Below, piece by piece: positions 1 through 8,456 of a DNA stretch of 64,000 bases (its first letter is position 1; every line of letters begins with the position of its first letter). The position numbers were made by a program, and so were the translations under genes. The notes beneath the pieces were generated by a model. The model did no database searches, had not been told where the DNA came from, and saw nothing but the letters and a program-made list of their open reading frames with translations. This DNA is from Acetitomaculum ruminis DSM 5522. Its GTDB lineage: Bacteria; Bacillota; Clostridia; Lachnospirales; Lachnospiraceae. Location: assembly GCF_900112085.1 (NCBI RefSeq), contig NZ_FOJY01000008.1, positions 6,119-70,118 on the forward strand. Direction: 5' to 3'.

Positions 1-145
1 TCCCCCGCTTCAAAAGCGTAAGCTTTAAGCGGGGGTATAAGCTTACTAGTGTCAGAAGGGGTTAAAGCCCCTTCTGACAGGTGGCACAAAGTGCCGCTGC
101 GTTCATGAGGAAGTAGCGAAGCGGATTTAAGAATGTCCGCTTTAC
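1..145 (-). repeat. Multi-hairpin dispersed repeat, copy A (cut by window edge)
   Basis: Reverse-complement copy of the 165-bp element found whole at 60061-60225 and 60786-60950. The 20 bases missing here are those beyond base 1. It differs from each full copy at only two positions over 145 bp. Visible inverted repeats are a CCCCCGCTT/AAGCGGGGG stem (2-35), a GTCAGAAGGGG/CCCCTTCTGAC stem (51-78), a GGCAC/GTGCC stem (83-95) and a GCGGA/TCCGC stem (121-140). It contains no open frame and no T-tract. It sits about 190 bp upstream of rlmD. Mobile origin (IS200/IS605-like, non-autonomous) or a structured RNA are both possible. Confidence 0.85.
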
Positions 146-341
146 AAAACGTCTGGAAACTTAAATATCAAAACCACTTCCTTTAGGTGGTGGATAGTTT
201 ACAAAAGATGTATTAAGATAAATAGTTTATAGGAAATAATCTGTAAAGGTATAAAAAGAGATTTAAGGGGATTTATTGGAAAAATCTAAAAGACTTACAA
301 AAATATTATTAATAATTACAGAGAAATAAAAGGTGAATGCA

Positions 342-1793
342 TTGAATAATAAGGACAAGAAAAGAAATAAAAATTCAAAAAGAAGAAATTTTAAAGAAGA
401 AGTAGTATATGTAGAGGATTTTGAGGATATGGATGATGAGTGGTATTTGGAAAGGGAGAAAAAGAAAAATAAAAGACCTTCAAATGCTACAAATTTAAAA
501 AAACGTCCAAATTCAGGAATTGCATCTTTGGGATTTGGGAAAAAAACTTTAAAATCAAGGGATAAAGCTCCCAAATTTACAAAAGAAAAAAGCAATTTTC
601 CAATGGAAATGCTTCTTGAGAGAAAAGATATATGTCCTGTTGCAAAAAAATGTGGATGTTGTAGTTTTATAAATTTAACTAATGAGGAACAGCTTAAATT
701 TAAGCAAAAACAGTTGGAAAAACTGCTGTCTCCTTTTGGAAAGGTGCATATGATAAAGGGTATGAAAGAGCCTTATCATTACAGAAACAAAGTTCACGCG
801 GTTTTTGACAGGGATGCCAAGGGAAGAATTATATCCGGAACCTATAAGAAGGGAAGTCATGATGTTGTGGCTGTAAAAAACTGCCTTATTGAAGATAAAG
901 TAAGCAGTTTAATTATAAAAGATATTAAGGATATGCTAAAATCCTTTAAAATCAAGACTTATGACGAAGATACGGGATATGGGTTACTGCGTCATGTATT
1001 GGTTAGAAGAGGATTTGCCACGGGGGAAGTTATGGTGGTTTTGGTACTGGCAGACCCTATTATGCCTTCAAAAAATAATTTTGTAAAAGCATTACTAAAA
1101 AAACATCCGGAGATTACCACTATTGTTCTTAATGTAAACGGTGACAGAACCAGCATGATTCTGGGCGAAAAGGAGCATACCCTTTACGGAAAAGGCTATA
1201 TTGAGGATGTTCTTTGTGGCATGAGATTTAAAATATCTCCAAAATCTTTTTATCAGGTAAATTCAGTTCAGGCAGAAATGTTATATAAAAAAGCCATTGA
1301 TTTAGCCTGTATAGAGGGAGAAGAAACAGTTATTGATGCATATTGTGGCACAGGAACAATAGGAATAATCGCGGCACCATTTGCCAAAAGGGTAATCGGT
1401 GTGGAATTAAACAGGGATGCCTATAAAGATGCCATAAAAAATGCAAAGGTTAATGGCATAAAAAATATAGATTTTTATAATGAAGATGCCGGAGAGTTTA
1501 TGCTCCAGGTGGCAGCCAGCAAAGACAGGGTTGATGTGGTAATTATGGATCCTCCTAGAAGTGGCAGCAGTGAATTGTTTATAGAACAGCTTTCTGTTCT
1601 TTCACCAAAGCGTGTAGTTTATATCTCCTGCAATCCTGAGACCTTAGCAAGGGACCTAAAACTCCTTAAGAAAAAGGGGTATAAGGCGAGGGAGTTCTGG
1701 CCTTATGACATGTTCCCGTTTACCGAGCATGTGGAGACCGCAGTTTTGCTGTCAAAGGTGAACCCACTTGAGAAGAAAATCGCAGATGAGTAA
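342..1793 (+). CDS. rlmD: 23S rRNA (uracil-5-)-methyltransferase, RlmD/RumA family
   Basis: SAM-dependent enzyme of the TrmA/RumA/RlmD family that makes 5-methyluridine in 23S rRNA. A lysine/arginine-rich N-terminal tail of about 85 residues precedes the conserved part. An iron-sulfur cysteine pattern CPVAKKCGCC (C-x5-C-x2-C) plus a later Cys in VKNC matches the RumA 4Fe-4S ligands. The Rossmann SAM motif (DAYCGTGTIG), the PPRSG motif and the catalytic Cys in YISCNPETL are all present. The TTG at 342 is chosen because AAAGGTG lies 6 nt upstream; an in-frame GTG at 333 is the alternative, with a weaker site. The stop codon TAA (1791-1793) lies inside the left arm of a repeat-derived hairpin, so the last residues are shaped by that element. 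Which uridine is modified cannot be read from the sequence. Confidence 0.92.
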   Translation: MNNKDKKRNKNSKRRNFKEEVVYVEDFEDMDDEWYLEREKKKNKRPSNATNLKKRPNSGIASLGFGKKTLKSRDKAPKFTKEKSNFPMEMLLERKDICPVAKKCGCCSFINLTNEEQLKFKQKQLEKLLSPFGKVHMIKGMKEPYHYRNKVHAVFDRDAKGRIISGTYKKGSHDVVAVKNCLIEDKVSSLIIKDIKDMLKSFKIKTYDEDTGYGLLRHVLVRRGFATGEVMVVLVLADPIMPSKNNFVKALLKKHPEITTIVLNVNGDRTSMILGEKEHTLYGKGYIEDVLCGMRFKISPKSFYQVNSVQAEMLYKKAIDLACIEGEETVIDAYCGTGTIGIIAAPFAKRVIGVELNRDAYKDAIKNAKVNGIKNIDFYNEDAGEFMLQVAASKDRVDVVIMDPPRSGSSELFIEQLSVLSPKRVVYISCNPETLARDLKLLKKKGYKAREFWPYDMFPFTEHVETAVLLSKVNPLEKKIADE

Positions 1794-1819
1794 AGCGGAC
1801 ATTCGGAATCCGCTTTACT
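1789..1819. repeat. Single-hairpin derivative of the dispersed repeat, over the rlmD stop
   Basis: Perfect 11-bp inverted repeat AGTAAAGCGGA / TCCGCTTTACT with a 9-base loop. Its first 14 bases from TAAAGCGGACATTC match the outer end of the 165-bp repeat. There is no T-tract after it, so it is not a standard intrinsic terminator. The rlmD stop codon lies within the left arm. Confidence 0.7.
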
Positions 1820-2068
1820 AAACGAATAAGGACGCGTAAACATATTAAATAAAAAAAGTATCATTTGCTATTCGAAATAGTAATCTAGATATTCTGAAAA
1901 GGAATGATAAAATATCCCCTGTGGGGGGTTACATGAAAAGTAATTAGTCTGTATGATGATTGTTGTGTAGAAGATGTGACTATAGTGGTGAAGTCATGTC
2001 TTTTTATTTTTGCAACCGGAGCGGATTTTTAATCCGCTTTAATTTAACTTGATGGATGGGAAAATATA
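1820..2068. other. Leader region of the Nik/Dpp-like operon, with second small hairpin
   Basis: No gene. It holds a small dyad CTATT-CGA-AATAG at 1868-1880, which could be an operator for the LysR protein encoded at the far end of the operon, though this is only a guess. An 8-bp hairpin AGCGGATT/AATCCGCT at 2020-2038 uses the same GCGGA/TCCGC core as the dispersed repeat and is followed by TTAATTTAA rather than a clean T-run. Confidence 0.4.
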
Positions 2069-3004
2069 ATGAAATATGCGTTAAAAAGAATTCTACAATT
2101 AATCCCCATATTGTTTGCCATAACTTTTTTGTCTTTTGGCATGATGAGGCTGGCAGGCAGTGATGTGGTAGAACAAAAAATGTTAAACACAGGAGCGGCT
2201 GTCTCGCAGCAAGTCGTAGAAAATGCCAAAAAGGAACTGGGACTTGATAAACCCTTCCTTGTGCAGTATTTTACATGGCTTTCAAATCTCCTTAAAGGAG
2301 ATATGGGAAACAGCTATCTGTCAGGAAAGAGTGTTTTTGACACTTTTATATCTAAACTTCCGGCCACTTTGTTATTGGCTTTGGTTTCAATTGTTTTGAC
2401 AATTATTATTTCTATACCTTTGGGTATTGTATCTGCGGTATATCAAAATAAGGTAGTGGACTATATAATACGATTTTTTAGTTTCTTAGGAAACAGTATG
2501 CCAAACTTTTTCGTATCTCTGGTTTTGATATACATATTGGCAATAAAACTTAAACTTTTTCCGGTTTTATCAAATAGCATAAGTGTAAAAACTGTTGTCT
2601 TACCGGCTTTGACTTTGGCAATTGCCATGAGTGCCAAGTATTTAAGACAGGTAAGGGCTACGGTTTTGGATGAACTTAGCAAGGATTACATATTGGGAGC
2701 AAAGGCTAGAGGTGTTAAATATTCAACCACACTTTTTAAAAGTGTTTTAAGAGCCTGTATGGTGACGATTATTACACTTTTAGCTATTTCCATCGGAAGT
2801 CTTTTAGGTGGAACTGCCATTGTTGAGTCCATTTTTATATGGGACGGAGTTGGAAAATTGGCGGTAGATTCCATAAATATGAGGGACTATCCTATGATTC
2901 AGGCCTATGTAATGTGGATGGCTATTATATATGTTTTGGTGAATTTAATAGCGGATCTTTCCTACAGATTCTTAGATCCCCGTATCAGATTGGGAGTTAA
3001 ATGA
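2069..3004 (+). CDS. ABC transporter permease, NikB/DppB type
   Basis: Inner-membrane permease of the Opp/Dpp/Nik importer family, 311 residues with about six membrane spans. The N-terminus has the family signature (one helix, then LGLDKPFLVQYFTWL and the GDMGNS region). The C-terminal half carries the EAA-loop-like segment GAKARG and the GTAIVESIFIWDGVGKLAV and RDYPMIQ motifs. From memory of the E. coli proteins these resemble NikB more than DppB. It is the first gene of a five-gene operon encoding two permeases, a lipoprotein and two short ATPases. Nickel, a metallophore complex or small peptides are all plausible substrates; the sequence alone does not decide. Confidence 0.88.
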   Translation: MKYALKRILQLIPILFAITFLSFGMMRLAGSDVVEQKMLNTGAAVSQQVVENAKKELGLDKPFLVQYFTWLSNLLKGDMGNSYLSGKSVFDTFISKLPATLLLALVSIVLTIIISIPLGIVSAVYQNKVVDYIIRFFSFLGNSMPNFFVSLVLIYILAIKLKLFPVLSNSISVKTVVLPALTLAIAMSAKYLRQVRATVLDELSKDYILGAKARGVKYSTTLFKSVLRACMVTIITLLAISIGSLLGGTAIVESIFIWDGVGKLAVDSINMRDYPMIQAYVMWMAIIYVLVNLIADLSYRFLDPRIRLGVK

Positions 3005-3070
3005 TAAAGCAGACATGGGTAAACTTTGTAACAAATATAAAGAATTGGTTTAAATGAGAGGATAATAAAT

Positions 3071-3991
3071 ATGGATCTTAGTAACGAAAATACTGAAGAG
3101 TTATTGATTTCGTCTTCAGATATTAAAAAGAAGAAAAGAGAAATTTCCATTAGGATACAAAAGGTTAAGAAAAGTCATATAAAACTGCGTTTGGTCTTTT
3201 TTGCAAGCCTGGCAGTACTTTTAATAGTAATGACTGTTTTTGCTGCACAGATTTGTCCCCACGATCCATATAAACAGGATTTAAGTGTAGCTTTAAATGC
3301 ACCAAGTGCAAGCCACCTTATGGGGACGGATACCTATGGAAGGGACATGCTTTCAAGGGTGATAATAGGGGCAAGAGCAAGTATATTATCCACCTTTGCT
3401 TTAGTAGCTATTATAACAGTATTTGGAACCGCTGTTGGTGTATTATGCGGTTACATTGGAGGAAAGTTTGATGGGATAGTAATGCGAATTTCCGACTTTT
3501 TCCTTGCTTTTCCGGGGCTGGTATTTGCTCTTGCGGTAGCAGCTTTATTAGGAGGAGGAATCTGGAATGCGGTTATTGCCCTGGCAGTTATAAGCTGGCC
3601 AAAATATTCCAGGGTGGCAAGAAGTCAGACCTTGTCAATTAGAAATTCAGAATTTATCAATGCTTCAATAATGGCAGGTGATAATGCATTACAGATTATC
3701 GTAAGACACATACTTCCTAACATTTTAGGTCCGATACTGGTTACTTCAGTATTGGATATAGGTACCATGATGATGGAATTAGCCGGTCTTTCATTTTTAG
3801 GACTGGGGGCTCAGCCACCTGTCGCTGAATGGGGAAGCATGATGAGTACTGGAAGAAGTATGCTTCAGACTTATCCATGGATTGTACTATCTCCGGGATT
3901 TGCTATTTTTATCTCGGTTGTAGTGTTTAACTTGCTTGGGGATACAGTAAGGGATTATCTGGACCCACGCAGGCAAAGTAAAACCATATAA
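3071..3991 (+). CDS. ABC transporter permease, NikC/DppC type
   Basis: Second permease (306 residues) of the same importer. A charged cytoplasmic N-terminus of about 45 residues is followed by the OppC_N-type helix and extracytoplasmic loop (HDPYKQDLS, then LMGTDTYGRDMLSRV). The permease core ends in LAGLSFLGLGAQPPVAEWGSMM and FNLLGDTVRDYLDPR, classic DppC/NikC signatures. AGAGGA lies just upstream of the ATG. The 66-bp gap after the first permease shows no terminator, so the two are very likely co-transcribed. Confidence 0.9.
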   Translation: MDLSNENTEELLISSSDIKKKKREISIRIQKVKKSHIKLRLVFFASLAVLLIVMTVFAAQICPHDPYKQDLSVALNAPSASHLMGTDTYGRDMLSRVIIGARASILSTFALVAIITVFGTAVGVLCGYIGGKFDGIVMRISDFFLAFPGLVFALAVAALLGGGIWNAVIALAVISWPKYSRVARSQTLSIRNSEFINASIMAGDNALQIIVRHILPNILGPILVTSVLDIGTMMMELAGLSFLGLGAQPPVAEWGSMMSTGRSMLQTYPWIVLSPGFAIFISVVVFNLLGDTVRDYLDPRRQSKTI

Positions 3992-4022
3992 ATTAATTAT
4001 TTTTTAGAAAGGGAACAATGAT

Positions 4023-5630
4023 ATGAGAAATTTTAAGAAAGGTCTAGCGGTTTTATTAACCCTATCAATCACAGCTATGACACTTATGACAGGCTGTGGT
4101 TCTAATGATTCTGGCAAGAAAGATGTCAGTACAAAAACCGAAACAAAGTCAGAAGATGATTCAACAGCAAGCACAGGCACAAAGGTTTTAACTTTTGGTG
4201 ATACTACATTTAATTCAGAAAATGAAGAAGCTAACATTGACCCACATAATACTTATGCAGGATGGCCATGTGTTAGATATGGTGTTGGTGAAACTTTATT
4301 CAAGTTCAATGAAAGCATGGAACTTGAGCCATGGGTTGCATCAGAATATAAAAATGTAGATGAACTTACCTGGAAAATTACCATTAAAGACGGTGTAACT
4401 TTCTCTAACGGTAAAGCAGTAGATGCTGAGGCAGTTAAAGCATGTTTTGAAGACCTTGTAAAGGTTCATGAAAGAGCAGCAGGAGATCTTGCTATTGATA
4501 CAATGGAGGCTGACGGACAGGTTCTTACCATTAAAACAACAGAGGCGAAACCTACTCTTATTAATTACCTTTGCGACCCTTATGGAGCAATCATTGATGT
4601 TTCAGAAGGAAATGCAGATGGAATAGTTGTTGGTACAGGTCCGTTTGTAGCAAAAGAACTTATTACAGATGATCATATTAATCTTGTTAAGAATGAAAAT
4701 TACTGGGATGGCGATGTAAAACTTGATGAAGTAAAAGTTATTACAATTTCAGATGGTGATGCATTGGCTATGTCACTTCAAAATGGAGATATTGATGCTG
4801 CTTACGGTATGGCTTATGCAAGTTATCCATTATTTGAAAATGATGATTATACCTTCTCAAGTACAGCTACAAGCCGTGCATTCTACTGTCAGATGAATTA
4901 CGAATCAAGCGTTATCAAAGATGATGCCGTAAGAAAAGCTATCGCTATGGGAATTGACAAAGAAAGCTTTGTAAATACACTTCTTTCCGGTTATGGATAT
5001 ACAGCAGTTGGAGCTTTCCCTGAAGGATTCAGCTTTGGTGGAGATAAAGTCAAAGCAGAAAAATTTGATGCTGAAGGCGCAAAGAAAGTTCTTGAGGAAG
5101 CAGGCTGGAAAGATTCAGATGGAGATGGAATCCGTGAAAAAGACGGAGAAAAATTAACAATTAAATGGCTTAGTTATCCAAGCCGTCAGGAATTACCATT
5201 ACTTGCAGAGTCTGTTCAGGCTTCACTCAAAGAAATCGGTATTGATGTACAGCTTAATGTAACAGCTGACCACGGAACAGTTCTTGAAGATAAAACTGCA
5301 TGGGATGTATATGCAGCAGCATTTGTTACCTGTGGTATCGGTGACCCAATGTACTTCTTCTCAACACATTGCTTACCAAGCTCAAGCAAAAACAGAGGAG
5401 CTTATAATAATGATGAATTAAATAAACTGGCTGAAAAGATGAATCAGACCTTTGATATTGATGAAAGAAGTGCAATTGCAGTAGACATGCAGCAAAAGAT
5501 TTTAGATGACAATGCATTCGTATTTTGTTCATTCCTTAAAATGAGCATTATCAGCAAGTCTAATGTAAAAGGTCTTGAAGCTCATGCAAGTGATTACTAT
5601 GAATTTACAGCAGATGTAGATATAGAGTAA
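4023..5630 (+). CDS. Solute-binding lipoprotein of the Nik/Dpp-like importer (SBP_bac_5)
   Basis: Extracytoplasmic family-5 solute-binding protein, 535 residues. A type II signal peptide ends in the lipobox LMTGC with the lipidated Cys at residue 25, followed by a Ser/Asp/Thr-rich tether. The mature protein has the family landmarks: ANIDPHNTYAGWPCVRYGVGETLF near the start, ITIKDGVTFSNGKAVDAEAV, GTGPF, and the AIAMGIDKESF region in the second lobe. It would capture the ligand outside the membrane and deliver it to the two permeases. The ligand (Ni-chelate, other metallophore or peptide) is undecided. GAAAGGGA precedes the start. Confidence 0.9.
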   Translation: MRNFKKGLAVLLTLSITAMTLMTGCGSNDSGKKDVSTKTETKSEDDSTASTGTKVLTFGDTTFNSENEEANIDPHNTYAGWPCVRYGVGETLFKFNESMELEPWVASEYKNVDELTWKITIKDGVTFSNGKAVDAEAVKACFEDLVKVHERAAGDLAIDTMEADGQVLTIKTTEAKPTLINYLCDPYGAIIDVSEGNADGIVVGTGPFVAKELITDDHINLVKNENYWDGDVKLDEVKVITISDGDALAMSLQNGDIDAAYGMAYASYPLFENDDYTFSSTATSRAFYCQMNYESSVIKDDAVRKAIAMGIDKESFVNTLLSGYGYTAVGAFPEGFSFGGDKVKAEKFDAEGAKKVLEEAGWKDSDGDGIREKDGEKLTIKWLSYPSRQELPLLAESVQASLKEIGIDVQLNVTADHGTVLEDKTAWDVYAAAFVTCGIGDPMYFFSTHCLPSSSKNRGAYNNDELNKLAEKMNQTFDIDERSAIAVDMQQKILDDNAFVFCSFLKMSIISKSNVKGLEAHASDYYEFTADVDIE

Positions 5631-5688
5631 TAATTATAAAAAATCGAAAATTAGTAATTTAAAATTAAGAAATTTTAGAGGAAAAATC

Positions 5689-6480
5689 ATGGAATTTAAT
5701 GAAGCTATTTTAAGTTACGATTCGGTTGATATTTCATACAATGGGCAAAAAGTAGTTAAAGATGTTAGTTTTCAACTACATAAAGGAGAAATCCTTGGTC
5801 TTGTAGGAGAATCCGGTAGTGGAAAGAGTACTTTGATAAAAGCCTGCATGGGTATATTGGGAGATGGCGGAATGGTTACCAGAGGTGATATACATTTTGG
5901 CCAGAAGAATCTCATAGATTTACCTGAAAAAGAGCTTCGTCAAATAAGAGGCGCAGACATAGGTATGATTTTCCAGGATGCCGGAGCATCCCTTAGCCCA
6001 ATCAGAACAGTTGGAGATCAAATTATAGAAAGCCAGATGGCTCACGGAAAAATCAGTAGAGAAAAGGCAAAAGAAAATGCCTTTTCTCTTTTTGAAAAAC
6101 TGAACTTCAGAGAAGTGGATAGAGTCTGGAACAGTTATCCTTTTGAACTTTCAGGAGGAATGAACCAGAGAGTGGGAATTGCAATAGCACTTTTAATGAA
6201 TCCACCTATACTGTTAGCTGATGAGCCTACCAGTGCACTTGATGTGTCGGTTCAAAGGCAGGTAGTTGAAGAAATGATCCGTTGTAGAGAATTGTTTGGA
6301 ACATCAATCATTATTGTAACACATGATATAGGCGTGGTGTCAGCCATGGCTGATACAGTTTTGGTACTTAAAAACGGTGAAATGATGGAATACGGAAAAG
6401 CCAGCGAGGTTTTAAATAATCCTCAGAATGATTATACAAAACTTTTATTGTCCGCAGTTCCAAAATTAGTAAGAAAATAA
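5689..6480 (+). CDS. ABC transporter ATPase, NikD/DppD type
   Basis: Cytoplasmic ATPase of 263 residues with Walker [10 protein letters not shown], signature LSGGMNQR, Walker [13 protein letters not shown] and the switch His in VTHD. It ends soon after the PQNDYTKLLLSAVP segment and lacks the long Cys-containing C-terminal extension of OppD/DppD-type proteins. That short form is typical of NikD-like ATPases and supports, without proving, a nickel or metallophore role. It lies 58 bp after the binding protein and pairs with the next ATPase. Confidence 0.9.
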   Translation: MEFNEAILSYDSVDISYNGQKVVKDVSFQLHKGEILGLVGESGSGKSTLIKACMGILGDGGMVTRGDIHFGQKNLIDLPEKELRQIRGADIGMIFQDAGASLSPIRTVGDQIIESQMAHGKISREKAKENAFSLFEKLNFREVDRVWNSYPFELSGGMNQRVGIAIALLMNPPILLADEPTSALDVSVQRQVVEEMIRCRELFGTSIIIVTHDIGVVSAMADTVLVLKNGEMMEYGKASEVLNNPQNDYTKLLLSAVPKLVRK

Positions 6481-6563
6481 AGATAGTAGAGACATTGGTT
6501 TAATTAATAAATCAAAAAAGACTATTGGATAGCAATATAAATTCAAGCTGACAGGTAAGAGGA

Positions 6564-7316
6564 GTGAATATGGATACTATCTTAAAAGCAGAACATGTTG
6601 TTAAAATATTTGATACTCAAAAAAAGAGTAGCACAAAAGCGGTAGATGATGTAAGCTTTGAATTAAGGAAAGGCGAAGTATTAGGAATTGTAGGTGAGTC
6701 CGGAAGTGGAAAAAGTACAATTGCCAGAATGATTACAGGGCTTATACCTATAACTTCCGGGGAAATAAGCGTTAAAGACGTTCAAAAAAAGAATAAGCGA
6801 CAGTTATACGATAAAGTACAAATGGTTTTTCAAAATCCTGTAGGTTCTTTTAATCCAAGAAAAACTTTGGGTTATGGTATAGGAGAAAGCCTTAAGAACA
6901 AGGGTATAAATAAAGATGTTATTGACAAGCGTGTAGGTGAGTTGCTTAATCTTTGTGGACTTGAAAAGGAATACGCAAAAAAATACCCCCATGAAGTAAG
7001 TGGCGGACAATGTCAAAGAGCTGCCATAGCAAGAGCACTTGCAATAGAACCGGAAATCCTCATTTGTGATGAGGCTACCAGTGCTTTAGATGTTACTGTG
7101 CAAAAGCAGATTATGGAATTATTGATTAAATTAAAAAAAGAAAAAGAACTATCGGTAATTTTTATTTGTCATAATCTTGCTCTGGTACAAATGTTTTGTG
7201 ACAGGGTAATAGTAATGTGTAATGGAAAAATGGTAGAAAGCGGAACTGCGGATGAAGTAATAAATAATCCTAAGGATGATTACACTAAGAATCTGATAGA
7301 TTCCGTTTATTGCTAA
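6564..7316 (+). CDS. ABC transporter ATPase, NikE/DppF type
   Basis: Second ATPase of the importer, 250 residues, with Walker [10 protein letters not shown], a Q-loop in MVFQNPVGSFNPR, signature VSGGQCQR, Walker B ILICDEATSALD and a switch His in ICHN. Like its partner it is a short form. The ATG is chosen because AGAGGAG lies upstream. The 83-bp gap before it contains no convincing terminator. Last structural gene of the importer operon. Confidence 0.9.
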   Translation: MNMDTILKAEHVVKIFDTQKKSSTKAVDDVSFELRKGEVLGIVGESGSGKSTIARMITGLIPITSGEISVKDVQKKNKRQLYDKVQMVFQNPVGSFNPRKTLGYGIGESLKNKGINKDVIDKRVGELLNLCGLEKEYAKKYPHEVSGGQCQRAAIARALAIEPEILICDEATSALDVTVQKQIMELLIKLKKEKELSVIFICHNLALVQMFCDRVIVMCNGKMVESGTADEVINNPKDDYTKNLIDSVYC

Positions 7317-7356
7317 TACTTGTCCCCAAAAAATAAATAAGAAAAGGATAGGAACA

Positions 7357-8262
7357 ATGTTAGAAACAAAACAACTGAAATACTTTGTGGTTTCTGCTGA
7401 TTGTGAATCATTTAGTGAAGCTTCAAAGGTCTTGTATACAACTCAGTCTAATGTAAGTAAGGTTATAGCAGGTCTTGAAAAGCAGCTTGGTTATCAGCTG
7501 TTTCAAAGGGAAAAAAATGGAATAACCCTTACTTCAAGGGGTGCATCCTTTTATAATCATGCATCAGCTTTAGTATCACAATTAGAAGAATTGGAAGCAG
7601 AATCTGTAGATAATAAAAAAGGTGTAGTTAAAATATCCATAAACCCAAGTTCATGGTTTGCCAGACATTTCTCGGATTATTATGCAAAAAATGCAAAGTC
7701 AGGCATTTGTTATAATATTCATACAGATACAACGGAAAACATTGTTCAAAGATTGAGAAAGATGGAAGATGAAGTTGGTTTTATATATGTTTTTCCGGAA
7801 AGAAAGCTACAATTTGAGTATGCATTAAAAAGCTACCAATTGGAGTTTGAAAAGTTAGGAAGCGTATCCGGTATGCTGTATTTTGACATAGAGGATGATT
7901 ATCCTTTCAAAAGGCCGGATATGGAAAAAATTCTTTCTTCAAACCTGGTTCAGGGAGAGCATGATGAATATATGGAATGCTCTAACTGGACATTAAATGG
8001 TAAGCTATTAAGCGACTATCCTTTAGAAGTGGCAGTTACCACCAATAGCGATTATATTATGAATATAATGATAAAAAATAATGGTTTAGGTAATATTACA
8101 TCAGAAACTTTTACAGCCTATGAGGAAGGCAAAGGACCGGGGATAAAGCTTAAGAAAAGAGATGGAGACATTACCTACGGTATTATTTATAACAAAAATG
8201 AGACTATGAGCAAAGAGGCTAAAAAAATAGTAGCTTATATAAGAGATATAATAAATTCATAA
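7357..8262 (+). CDS. LysR-family transcriptional regulator
   Basis: 301 residues: an N-terminal winged helix-turn-helix (KQLKYFVVSADCESFSEASKVLYTTQSNVSKVIAGLEKQLGYQLF is the usual LysR pattern, split here by normal variation) followed by a poorly conserved LysR substrate-binding domain. It lies 40 bp downstream of the importer in the same direction and is closed by a strong terminator, so it is probably the last gene of the operon and its regulator. NikR is the usual regulator of nickel importers, so a LysR partner is a mild argument for another or additional ligand. Confidence 0.85.
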   Translation: MLETKQLKYFVVSADCESFSEASKVLYTTQSNVSKVIAGLEKQLGYQLFQREKNGITLTSRGASFYNHASALVSQLEELEAESVDNKKGVVKISINPSSWFARHFSDYYAKNAKSGICYNIHTDTTENIVQRLRKMEDEVGFIYVFPERKLQFEYALKSYQLEFEKLGSVSGMLYFDIEDDYPFKRPDMEKILSSNLVQGEHDEYMECSNWTLNGKLLSDYPLEVAVTTNSDYIMNIMIKNNGLGNITSETFTAYEEGKGPGIKLKKRDGDITYGIIYNKNETMSKEAKKIVAYIRDIINS

Positions 8263-8269
8263 ATCAAAT

Positions 8270-8306
8270 ACCCTTACTTTAAGATATAAAAAGTAAGGGT
8301 TTTTTA
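8270..8306 (+). terminator. Intrinsic terminator after the LysR gene
   Basis: Perfect 11-bp stem ACCCTTACTTT / AAAGTAAGGGT with a 9-base loop followed by six T. Confidence 0.92.
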
Positions 8307-8456
8307 TTCTTTCTCATAAGCAAATAAGACATACTGCTTTTACCTGTAAGAAAAAGAAAGTCAGGGAATTTTCTTTACATTATACATATAAATGGTAAAA
8401 TTTAAACATATCACAGCGATAACTTGATTATAAAAAAAGAGGAGAAATGAAAAACA

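Noticed and set aside
51-78. Repeat hairpins as ordinary intrinsic terminators
   Set aside because: None of the hairpins in the 165-bp element is followed by a T-run on either strand.
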